Of a stretch of 64,000 bases of DNA, positions 1-30,000 are shown piece by piece. Position 1 is the stretch's first letter; every line of letters starts with the position of its first letter. Under the pieces are notes generated by a model that searched no databases, was not told where the DNA came from, and was given only the letters and a program-made list of their open reading frames with translations. Position numbers and translations under genes: made by a program. The stretch spans positions 21,267,526 through 21,331,525 of the forward strand of contig OZ023213.1 of assembly GCA_963995525.1 (NCBI GenBank), given 5' to 3'. Source of the DNA: Escarpia spicata. Taxonomy: Eukaryota; Annelida; Polychaeta; Sabellida; Siboglinidae.

Positions 1-18738
<18,738 letters not shown>

Positions 18739-18901
18739 AGCTGCGACTAAGTCAACCCAACCAGTTCCCCTCGCACGTTCGTTCCTCTGCTAGATGCTGG
18801 TGCCACTGAATCGTGCACTCGCCGATGCAGTGATATGCCCTACGTGTGGTTGAAACGTCGTCACGCATGGCAGACTCGCTCTTGCTCTGGATAACGACGG
18901 C

Positions 18902-18907
18902 TATATA
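18902..18907 (-). promoter_or_regulatory. TATA box of the choline transporter gene
   Basis: Minus-strand TATATA in a GC-rich context about 165 bp upstream of the exon 1 ATG, which predicts a start site near 18870. A TGACGT half-CRE lies just upstream, at 18921-18926. Assignment to SLC5A7 rests on the downstream exon with its GTAAGT donor. Confidence 0.5.
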
Positions 18908-19810
18908 CGGCCGTGCACCGTGACGTTCGCAATAACTGAAACTGTGTTGTCAGAGAAAAAGTCCAGGCTCCAAATGTAAGCTAAGGTTCTGTCATTGACT
19001 TCGGTCATGTGATCTCAGCCATTGTCGGTCTTGCAGGCTGCTTCTTTAGTATCATGTAGACCTTTGTTGAAAACAATTACAGATAATGCAACTTGGTCAA
19101 TTGTTTACATAAAATTCAATAGTAGCTGATAGAATAAAAATAAAATTCAAATAATTGTTACATGTAACTATACACCCAGTAACAGGTTTTTGCTTAGCCG
19201 TCAGGGAGTCCACTTTTCCCCGATCTCCCCTATACTGGGAGTAACTTGTGCATCTACATTATCAATAAAGATGTGTGATATACAGTGTTTTAATTTCTGT
19301 CGCGCTGGTTATTTGTCCGTGTAAAATCTTGCTATGTCCTTGTGAAATTCTTCTGATTCTAAAAGAAGTCATAATTAGTTGTAACTATCTCGAAAAGAAT
19401 GAGAAACGATAATGAACCAATGACGTGACATCGCCATTTTGTCGTAGTAATTTTTACATCCCGCTTTCGGACAGTTTTTTGTGAAGAATGTTTTTTCAAA
19501 AAAATGGGATCGAACAACGAAGCATTGTTTCATAGATTGGATTACTATATATCAGGTATCGGTCTATATATCAGGTATCGGTTTTCGACAATTTTAAATT
19601 TCATACCGACTTTAGCAGCATCACTAAGGCTGATGTCGATCTGTGGTCGTCCAACAGTTTGACGATTAACTCGTATATTTGAAGATGAAATCCCGCCCGT
19701 ATCGTACCGCAGACTGCTCGGGGTTACCATGCCCTGTTTAAAACATGCTGCTGTTTGGTCATAGCACCATTCTTCATCAGCAAACAAAGTTCAACAAAAC
19801 ACCGTGACGA

Positions 19811-20028
<218 letters not shown>

Positions 20029-20904
20029 CCGTGTACACGTGTATGTGTGTGTGCTGCGTAAGTGTGTGTGTGTGCGTGCGTGTGTGCGTGCGTGCGTGCA
20101 TGTGTGTGTGTGACAATGGTGTATGTCCATGTTAAATGTCACACTGCCCGTGTGAGATGAACTTTAAAACTTAAAACACAGGCCGTATGTATATTTATAA
20201 GCATGAATAGAACTTGAGTTCTGTCGACATTAATTTTAGTTGAAGTATGTTTGTAGTCAACCAACGGTTGATATCCGGAATGCATTCTTCAAAGTTCAAT
20301 CTGACATATGACGCCATGCACGTATGGATCGTGACATCTATAATACTACATACGTGAGCGAAAACATGTAAATATATGGCCCATGTTGTCGGATGCTGGC
20401 CGTGTTAAATGGTAAATGTCAGCGTGAACACGGCTGAAATGGCTTCTCCAATCTTAACCGAGTGATTTATGTTTGTGAGATTCTAAACTAGTCGCCCGTT
20501 GCCCCCGAAATACCAATCTGGTTTGACATATGTGTTAAGAACACATCGTGAAATAATCTTTATGTCAAATGCCACATGAAGTCACACTAAACCAGACAGG
20601 AAACACTAATAAAGAACCAGCATTTGACATAATTACCGACCTGGTTGACTTGTGCAGTTTTCTATATACAGGTCGCTGTCAATCTCGTCACAGTGGCGTT
20701 GAACAAACTTGAATTACAAGAAGCACTACAAGAGTGAAATGAGGTGTTTGCGAGGCATGTGCTGAAGATTGCCTTGGACAAAGCATAATTGGTGTGATTG
20801 GACACAAAAGAGAGGGTGTGAACACCGGCCATCTTGGAGGTGAATTAGATCAAGCGGCGGCGGGTGGCTTTATGTACACGCGACTAATACTCGTACTGTC
20901 AGCT

Positions 20905-21010
20905 AGGTAGTGATTCATACAGCTAAGTGACGCAACGTAGAGTGAACAAACGAACCCGGGTTCTCTCGATCGCGAGGCCGAAACTCTATAGACCCTGCAC
21001 CATCACTCTC
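20905..21010 (-). mobile_element. tRNA-derived SINE fragment
   Basis: On the minus strand, AACCCGGGTTCGTTTG (B-box-like) is followed by CACTTAGCTGTATGAATCA, the same body motif as the other SINE copies in this window. The A-box half is poorly kept. Confidence 0.5.
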
Positions 21011-21167
21011 TACTAGATAAGATTTTCCGCGGTGTGTTCTCAGTGTGAAGACCTTTTCTGCATGCCGACTAGTAGGCCTAAATTTCGAACTGATTGTGTT
21101 GTTTCACATTACACCTTAATTCTCCATATCCACCACATTCGCCAGATAATTCAAATGTGACAACGAT

Positions 21168-21432
21168 GAGTATAACGTGAAGTCAGTCCTACTGTATGGA
21201 GCTGACACGTGGAGGACAAATAACACCACAATCAACTACGTGCAGACTTTTATCAACAACTGCCTAAAACAACCCTCCATATCTACTGGCCAGACACGAT
21301 CATACAACATTGATTTGTGGAGGAGGACACACCAACTGCTTGCCGAAGATGAAATCAGAAGAAGAAGATGGGGATGAATTGGTCACACCCTCCGGAAACC
21401 AGCATCAAGCATCGTCAGACAAGCTCTCAATT
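21168..21432 (+). mobile_element. C-terminal fragment of a LINE polyprotein
   Basis: SVLLYGADTWRTN, TFINNCLKQ, LWRRTHQLL, EIRRRRWG, a stop, then IGHTLRKPASSIVRQAL. This block order is the conserved post-RT C-terminus of a widespread invertebrate LINE group. It has one internal stop and truncated ends. Confidence 0.8.
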
Positions 21433-21834
21433 CGGTTGACACATTTCCTGTAGTTAGCGAGGTGTTCGCAGTCACGGGAATAGACAGGGACAAGTGCGAT
21501 TCTACGGTTCTTCAACATCCTTGTTAGCGGAGGATCGATGAGCAGATGTTGTATAATTTTGCAGTGATGTTTCTGACTTGATCCTCGAAGGCTGACGACA
21601 TCTCTGAGATGACAGCGGGACTTGGCACTAGAATAGGTAGCGACGAATGTGAGTTCGCTGGTGCACAAGCCACAGCGAAGGCAATAGCCATCCCAGGGGG
21701 GACTTCCATGTAGACCAAGAGCAGCTTAAGAGACAGTACAAACGAATGCCGGCCCCGAAGGCGATTAGAGATTGTGTCAGGGACTATGCCTGGTACTTTG
21801 AAGGAGTCGGGTCATGCACAGTTTAATTGTTGTT

Positions 21835-21995
21835 GTCACTCATATACTTGCTTACATGCATACATGCGTACAAACGTGTTATACGTACATATACGTACAT
21901 GCAAACGTACATATACGTTTATAGGCCTACCTATGTATACATACATATTAATTACATATATACATACGCACATACATATACATACAAACCGCTGT
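21835..21995. repeat. TACATA-rich simple repeat
   Basis: Imperfect tandem TACATA/TACGTACA units, noncoding. Confidence 0.7.
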
Positions 21996-22114
21996 ACATG
22001 TATCCCTCCTCCCAAAGAATCGCCGTCCCGGTGATTTACAACATCTAGGTTAACAAACAAAGCAAGTTAACTAACGATATTGATACTAAACAAGTTGGTC
22101 TAATAAACAGCTAA

Positions 22115-23290
22115 CTAATGTTTCCTGCAGCGTTGGTCTTGAGCCAACTGCTCTGCAGGATTTGACCAAGGTTGGCACCAAGTGCGGCCACCGCCTGCCC
22201 CATTCCCTCGAACGCTGGAGGCTCGGGTTGGTGTGTTGATGCCACCGTGGCTTGGTATGTCCTGTTCTACGGGATCTACATCTTCCACAACATTCTCAGC
22301 AATATCTTCAGCAAGACCTTCAGCAAAATCGTTCTGTGGTTGGACAGCGGTCGGTGTTACACGCATGGGAACGATCTGGTTTTCTTCGTCTGACTCGATG
22401 TCGCTTTCTGATTGGTGTGTATCACCCGTAGCTCTCTTCGTGTGATATTCTTTGATGGACCAGAACCATCCGACAATCGGATAGCATGAACTGTTAAGTC
22501 TGCTCGGGCAACTACAGCAATTGGGATAAATTGGGGTAGGACCCCGTCATCCTGGATTTTATGTCGAACCAGATGATACTTCTTCCTCAGAATCGTGACA
22601 CCCACCGGAATAGGGTTGTCCCTTGCAGTCTTGTTGTAGTTAGTTTGCATTGTCTTCGCGGCAGCTTCCGTATTCGTTGACGCCAAGCTTCAACCCATTC
22701 CCTGATGTTACACCCATCCTCCTCCCCCGCTTTTTGAATGCCAAGCAGGTGATCCACTGGCAGATGCGGTTGATGTCCAAACATCAACTAACATGGAGTA
22801 AATCCCGTCAACGAATGCGGCGTGCAGTTGGAAGCGTACAAGAGAGTGGGGAGGCGATCCAGCCACTTTCTCTTTTCTTCTGGCGGAAGTGTTTTCAACA
22901 GGTTGTAGATAGTCCTGTTGAATCACTCGCATTATGCGTTCCTTTCAGGGTAGTAGGCCGTTGTCTTGGACTTGTGTATGTCGTACAACGTGCAGAGCTG
23001 GTGGATGACGGCGGCTTCTAAACTCCTACCTTGGTCGCTGTGTAGCTAGTACAGCACACCAAATTTGCTGAACCATTCTTTTACAAAGACTTTCGCAGTT
23101 GTGATGGCGGATTGGTCCCTCGTTGAAACAGCAATACTGTACTTTGTAAATACATCTTTCATCACGAGGACATCTTTCCTTCCGTCACTTGCCTTGTCTA
23201 TCTTACTGTAATCAGCTAGGATTTGAATTGGTCGAGACGCGATCAGACTACCAATTGGCGGCCGCACCTCGACGCCAGATTGGACCAACA
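22115..23290 (-). mobile_element. Ty3-type LTR retrotransposon fragment: integrase and pol C-terminus
   Basis: Minus-strand integrase remnants, from 23290 down: ILADYSKIDKA with KDVLVMKDVFTKYSIAVST (first Asp region), then after one stop LHSDQGRSLEAAVIHQLC (second Asp), KTTAYYPERN and FNRTIYNLLKT (Glu-region landmarks), LLYAYNC-type remnants, MFGHQPHLPVDHLLG, and the post-integrase region HKIQDDGV with RLSDGSGPSKNITRRELR. Frames change several times, so it is inactive. No LTR was seen on either side. Confidence 0.8.
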
Positions 23291-23790
23291 TTTAGCGGCC
23301 GGTGTTTCGACTGTTGAGTGATTGGCCACAAAAGAGGATCGAAAGAACGTAAGGGGAAAGCAACGAAGTCTCTGAACAAAAAGACAGTAACTAGCATATC
23401 GCCCACGATGAAGAGCCGAACGGTGGGTAGGTGCGAGGAAGTAAGGCTCGTCACACACCACAACTGGAGGAAAGGCTAAGGTACTCGAGAAGGCCGTTAG
23501 GAAATGTCCACAAGTTGTAGCCAATATTGTAGGGGTGAATGTGCTTGCTTGGTGGACTCGGGATCGGAAGTGTCGACGGTTACGGAGGGGTTCTTCCGTC
23601 GCCATCTCGAAAAAAAGTCAGCCGAGTGTTAACGTCTTCGTGGATCCATATTAACTCAACACAAGGACTGCCTGTACCTTATGTCGGGTTCGTCGAGGCT
23701 GACATCCTGATCTGTGGACAGAGACTTCCAGGCATGAGATTTTTCATCGTGAACGACCCCACTTCCAAGGTACCAAATTGTAACGGGTAG
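23291..23790 (+). mobile_element. Ty3-type LTR retrotransposon fragment: gag zinc knuckle and protease
   Basis: Plus strand: a CCHC-like knuckle (CFDC, stop, VIGHKRG with the last Cys lost) near 23300, then LVDSGSEVSTVTE, the aspartic protease active-site region (DSG), and GFVEADILICGQRLPGMRFF further on, interrupted by frameshifts. It abuts the minus-strand integrase head to head, the opposite of normal gag-protease-integrase order. Confidence 0.7.
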
Positions 23791-23967
23791 TTGTTGAACT
23801 TCACACATAGTGACGATGTGTATATAAACTTTATTGTTGTGGTAATAATTTACACCTGCATGGTGTAACAACAATACACACTAGTGTTACATACATTAAC
23901 CAAATTATATATACTATGCAAGGCAGCGTGTAGATTACACTTCATAAACAGTTAATATGCTACGTAC

Positions 23968-25097
23968 CAGACCTGGGGCCGAGTGCATTTTCATGAGTAC
24001 GAGTACTTTGACGAAGGATGAGTACGAGTACGACTACATTCCTAAAAACTGAGTACGAGTACAAGTACGAATACATTCTCATGAGTACGAGTAAAAGTAC
24101 GAGTACATTAAAAAATATAAATATTAAATAATAATGTATTTTATTAATTAATCTAATTTATATAACTCAGGGCAAGTGAATATGCAATGGCAGTTGATCA
24201 ATATTTGTTATGAGGAAAACTGTGAAAAACCTATTTATTTCGTTGGCATTCATTTCAGTGGCATCGTATGGTCTTATCATCTATTTGCCATTGCACCGAA
24301 TGAACATGAGTTGTTCAAGGTTGAGTCTTAATTAGCCTGCACCGTTCAGGGCGGAATATTTATAAGTTTTGCAATTTATATTTTCTGATCGTAAACTACT
24401 GGTTTTAGAGAGGGTTAGCACATGTCCATATAACAGGCTCAAAATCTCCTTTGGACTTTTTAGCCAGGCTGAAGGCACCGGATTATACTAGTATAGGAGG
24501 CAGTCTGTCTTGAGCCACCTTATATTTCTACAGAGGAAAAATGGCAGTTCTTGTTCTTAGCAGTTAGCACTGTCAGCCAGTGCCCAGTGGCATGGTCTCC
24601 AGACTACATCAAAGGCATTTCCTGTCTAAATGGTGGGTTAACTGCTAATTGATTCTTTAAGGACATCCTGGTGGCTTAATTGAACAAACAGGTTTATGGC
24701 CTGAACTGATAGCCTAGTATTATTGTGCCCTTAACAGGGTGTTTCTGACTGGAAAAAGATGCTGCCTGTTGCCATGTTTGGGTATCATAGTCATGGTTAT
24801 CAGAGAATGAGGTTGTACTACGTGTATGGATGGTAAGGTGGTATTCTATCAGAAATATCAAACTGTTTAAAAATAAGTGAACATTTAATTATTTCAGGAA
24901 AGTTTCATTTTATAACTACAAATACATTTATTTCCCCCGGTACATATTGAGAAAGTACTCAGATGTACTCGTAATGTACTCGTAAAATCTGAGTAAATTG
25001 AGTATGAGTACGAGTTCATGACCCATAAGTTTTACGAGTACAAGTACGAGTACTTCAAAAATGTACTCGAGTACCGAGTACTTTCGCCCCAGGTCTG
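23968..25097. mobile_element. Non-autonomous hAT-like element, copy 1
   Basis: Terminal inverted repeats CAGACCTGGGGC / GCCCCAGGTCTG, flanked by an exact 8-bp target duplication CTACGTAC (23960-23967 and 25098-25105). Subterminal regions hold repeated GAGTACGAGTAC words at the left and TACTCGTA words at the right, probably transposase binding sites. Length 1130 bp, no open frame. It matches the copy at 27054-32346 but lacks about 160 bp that carry the transposase signature there. Confidence 0.93.
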
Positions 25098-25679
25098 CTA
25101 CGTACACGCAACATTACACAACTAAATATAATAGTATGTTAAACTAACACGTAATGTGCTTCAACACCAATACACTAATTACGTTAATATCAATACAAGT
25201 AATTACATTAACACCAACATATTTTAAACATACCTATATATATATATAGTGTTTATCCGTGTTATACAATTAATACTCCCGTTCTACATTAACGCCGACG
25301 CGAGTGGACCGGCCGTCATAATGTCCCCGGTCGAACTGCGGGGATCTGCGGCGCGCTTGACGACGGACATGCCTGTCATGTATAATCATCACCGCCCCGG
25401 CAGCATTCTACTCCTCTGCTACCCCCTATATACATGCATGCGTACGTAAGCTAGCTCATGTTATATTCATGACACATTTGATTCAACCGGTGATCGCCAG
25501 ATAGCGCAATGTATAACTATAATATATTATTTGTCCAGTAGGTGGCGAAACATAAACAAGTCTTGAAATGACCACTTTTAGACATAGATCTATAACAAAA
25601 ACTGGAATGAATATTTATGCGAATAATGTGAATTATTGTGCGAAGTAAATTTATTATTTTATTCAACCAGTAAGACATC

Positions 25680-25848
25680 CCACGCATTTGTGGATGTTAA
25701 GGTGCGCGAGGTCATACGCACCGGAAGTGGATGTTAATGTGCGTGAGGTCATGTCGCACCGGAAGTAGTAAATAATCCTGAATCCCTAGTTCGCACTTGA
25801 TTTTGCTGGAATCACGCCTAACTGTACGTCACATCTCAACATGGTGAG
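25680..25848 (+). promoter_or_regulatory. Putative promoter and short first exon (ATG abutting a splice donor)
   Basis: A unit of about 45 bp ending in GCACCGGAAGT, a consensus ETS-factor site, is tandemly duplicated (25690-25770). Some 60-80 bp downstream comes CATCTCAACATG|GTGAGTATG, a start codon followed at once by a near-perfect donor, a layout common in housekeeping genes such as ribosomal proteins. No second exon was recognised, so this could be a lost or TE-split gene. Confidence 0.35.
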
Positions 25849-27053
25849 TATGCCGTTATACAACGGTTTAATTTACAAGTTTACACTTTGGGACAGTGCT
25901 ATTTGTGCTCTGTATAATAGCGTATATGCGATACAAATAAGTAAATAAACATCGAACTTCGATATAAATAAGATCATGACAGACTAATATCATAAACACT
26001 TGTCAGGTCAAAGCGGCCAGTCGCCCAAGACTAATCACTAATGTCGAATGGTGGTTCAGATCCGTCTTACGTAATATCGCTTAAGGTGACTGCAGCGGTG
26101 CAGACTAGGGCAAACCTGGTCGCTATTTTGGCTTCAAAAGTGTACTAAGACACAATATTTTCGTAATATATAGATTAGATATATCTGGTATGATGTTAAA
26201 TAATGGAACTAACACTCTTGAGGTATCAAAGTTAGGCAAAACTCCAGTTATAACGGCAAATCGAGGTGGGTCCAGATTCTATACAAGTGTCCACATTTTT
26301 CTTATTATTGAACTTAGAGAGTTGACATTTTCAGAGATTATGAGTCATGGTTAGAAACTGAGTGGTGATTTTTTTCATAATTTTGGGGGGGATTTTCCCG
26401 CGATATGGTGGCCATCTTGGATTAAGCTATCGTTCCACTTATCTCAGTGAGTAACCACTAGACATAGACAGCCCAAATTTAGTGTGTAGTTACTCCAGAC
26501 CTGCCTACCATTCCGGATTGTCCGGAATCATTCCGGAAATACACCTCAAATCACGGTGTTATGGCGAGGGATGAAAATATTACGGATTCTTTCATTGTCA
26601 CAATGAGCGTCTATCACTTGCGTACTCCTCAAATTTAGCTTCACTTTATGCAACAGGTGGCAGCATAGATACGCTGTTTGTTGTGACATGGTGTTTCAGT
26701 AGCTGCTTCTGGTCGTAATCTGACCAATAGGAAAGAGCATTATGACAAATTCGCATTTCCGCACTCAAACAAAACGAAGTCACGACTCACGCGGCACGAA
26801 ATGATGCCGGGGATCGAACTACCAGCCAAGAAGAAACGTGTACTGCAAACGTTTATAACAGCATGCACGCAGGCATGGCCCGTATTGTCAAGTTTAAAGA
26901 AGGGGTCGGCTTTACATACTGCCGGATACGCGAAATTTATTTTCCTATTTCACATGGTCACTGGTGGCCAGGATAATTGCAGGTACTGACTACGTCGTTA
27001 GACTAGTACTAGTGACAGAGTAGTGGGTGTTGTACTTGTAGTGTTAGGCCAAC

Positions 27054-30000
27054 CAGACTTGGGGCCGAGTACATTTTTATGAGTACGAGTACTTTGATGA
27101 TGGATGAGTACGAATACATTGCTAAAAGCTGAGTACAAGTACGAGTACATTCTCACAAGTAAAAGTACGAGTACATTAAACAAAATATAAATATTAAATA
27201 ATAACGTATTTTAAAATTATTAATTAATCTAATTTATATAACTCAGCACAAGTGAATATGTAATGGCAGTTGATAAATTTGTTGTGAGGAAAACTAAAAA
27301 ACCTATTTCATCAACAATGAAATTCACTTCATTGGCATTCATTTCAGTGGCATCGTACGATCTTATCATCTATTTGCCATTGTACCAAATGAACATGAGT
27401 TGAGTCTTTCAGGCTGCACTGTTCAGGGCTGAATACTTTCTCGGCTATACTAAATACCCTTTCAACTGGGGCTGATGAAGCTGGAATGCTGAGATGGTGA
27501 GGGACCAACTGAGCCAGAGTTGGAAAACTCAGAACTGCAGTGGGTCACTGTGATAATCTGTACATGGCTGACTGAGGTATTCGTTCCCCTCACGTTAATC
27601 TGCTGACTTTATAAGTTTGCAATTTATATTTTCTGATCGTAGACTACTAGTTGTTGAGAGGGTTAGCACATGTCCACATAACAGGCTCAGCATCCCCTTT
27701 GGACTTTTTAGCCAGGCTGCTGGCATGGGATTATACTAGTGTAGGAGACAGTGACTTGAGCCACCTTACTTCTACAGAGGAAGACTGGCAGTTCTTGTTC
27801 TTAGCAGTTAGCACTGTCAGCCAGTGCCAAGTGGCATAGCCTCCATACTACATCAAAGGCATTTCCTGTCTAACTGGTGGGTTAACTGCTAATTGACTCT
27901 TTATGGCTTAATTAAACAAACAAGTTTATGGTCTTAGGTGATTTTCTCCAAACAGCCCAAACTTGAGCTAATGCAGGAGTTGTGTGGTGCTTGTTTGTGT
28001 GCATGCATTGTGGGTAGTTTGTTTGTTTATTTTATAGGCACTTTAGATGATTGGGTGTGGTAAAAGGGAGGTTCATGATCGCTGTTTGAAACGCTATGGG
28101 GCTTTCTAGTTCAGTAATCGGTGGTGGAATCATATTCCAGATTCGAACTGCTCGGGGGTAGAAGGAGAACACTGTTGCATTGATCATTTTGATGTGGCAC
28201 CTAGGGGCTACGTAGTGGCCACATTTTTTTGACTGTGTTAGTAGACCTGGTGGGGGTGTGATGTTGATTATGTTATTTAATATTTTGTAAAATGTCATGG
28301 CTTGTTTAATAATGCGTCGTCATTCAAGAGTTGACCATCCAAGGGTGGCTATTAGGTCTGCTGCGTTTGTTTGGCGTCTGTGGTCATTTCTGACAAATCT
28401 GGCAGCACAGTGTTGTATTCTTTCAAGGTGTTTAATTTGGGTGGCAGTGTGTGGATTCCATATGGAAGAGGCATACTCGAGTTTTGGTCGGATTAGCATG
28501 TTATAGGCTGTTTCTTTTACTTCAGGTTTGCATGGTCCGAAGGTTCGTTTGACCATGCCTAGGACTTTTGAAGATTTGGAAGCTATGTCAGTAATATGGT
28601 TAGCCCAGGTTAGTTTAGAATCTAATTTTATTCCAAGATATGTGTGGCTAGAGGCGGTAGAGAGTTGTATGCCAAAGAGTGAATATGAATGTAGTCTGGG
28701 TTTGGTTTTGTTTGTTATTGGGAGATGCACACATTTAGATATGTTAAATTCCATCTGCCACTTATTAGACCATGTTTGGAGTTTGATCAGGTCAGATTGG
28801 AGAGTTTCGTGGTCGGTTTCGGATGTGATTTTGCGATATATAATGCTGTCGTCTGCAAAGAGACGTACGGAAGATTGGACATTTTCGGTTATGTCGTTTA
28901 TGTAGAGTAAAAATAGGACAGGTCCTAGGACTGAGCCCTGTGATACACCAGATGTAACATTTGTGCTGTCCGACAGGGCTCCATTGACTGAGACTCTCTG
29001 TTTGCGATTGGATAGAAACGATTTGATCCAGTTTTGTGTGTTTCCAGTTATTCCATAGAAAGCTAATTTGGATAGGATGCGTTTATGGGTGACTTTGTCG
29101 AAGGCTTTGGCGAAATCGAGTATGATGGCATCTATTTGTGTCTTATTGTCCATAGCACTCATCCAGTCGTGGACTGTCTCGATGAGTTGGGATTCACAAG
29201 ACAGACCTGGTTGGAATCCATGTTGGAAGTGGATGATGATGTTGTGTTTGTGTAAGTGTTTCCACATGTTGCTTAAAATGATGTGCTCCATAACTTTGCA
29301 GAGGAAATTGGTCTATAATTAGCAGGGTCTGATGTGTGGCTTTTTTGTGTATTGGTGTTACTAGTGCTTGGAGCCAGTCATCTGGGAGTTTGCAAGTGTT
29401 GTATGACTGTTGGAAAATGTGTGTGATGATGGGGCCAATTTCCACTGCAGTCTCTTTAAGGACTCTGGCTGGGAGTTCGTCGGGGCCTGTAGCTTTATTA
29501 TGGTTTAGGTTTTTCAGTTGCTTAATTACTCTGTCTATTTCGAGGGAGGGCATATCGGGATAGATGGATGGAGCTAGTTGGGGGATGGGGTAGATTTCTT
29601 GAGTAAACACGGAACTAAATTGGTTGTTAAGTGTATTTGCTTTGTCATGATCATTTGTGATTGGTTGGTCGTTTGCTTGCAGTGTAGGGATGCCAATGTA
29701 TTCTCGTTTGTTTGCTTTAATGAATGACCAGAATTGTTTTGGGTTTGTTTTTAGGCTGTCTCCAATGTGATTGTTTAGATAGTCTGAGTAGGATTTGGTT
29801 GTGGCTTGTTTTCGGAGTTGCCTAAACCTTTCCCAGTCACTATTACGTGCAGTTTGTTTTGCTTTTTTATGGCTTTTGTTGCGTTTTCTTTGCATTATTA
29901 TTTCACGTGTTATCCAGGGGAGGTGGGTTTTTGCTTTGGTGTTGCGGCTGGGGATATTATTGTTGACAAATGAAGTAAGATTGTTCTGGAAAAAGTTCCA

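Noticed and set aside
19545..19787. 80-residue minus-strand frame beside the (GT) microsatellite
   Set aside because: No recognisable family, no splice context, and no codon pattern beyond chance.
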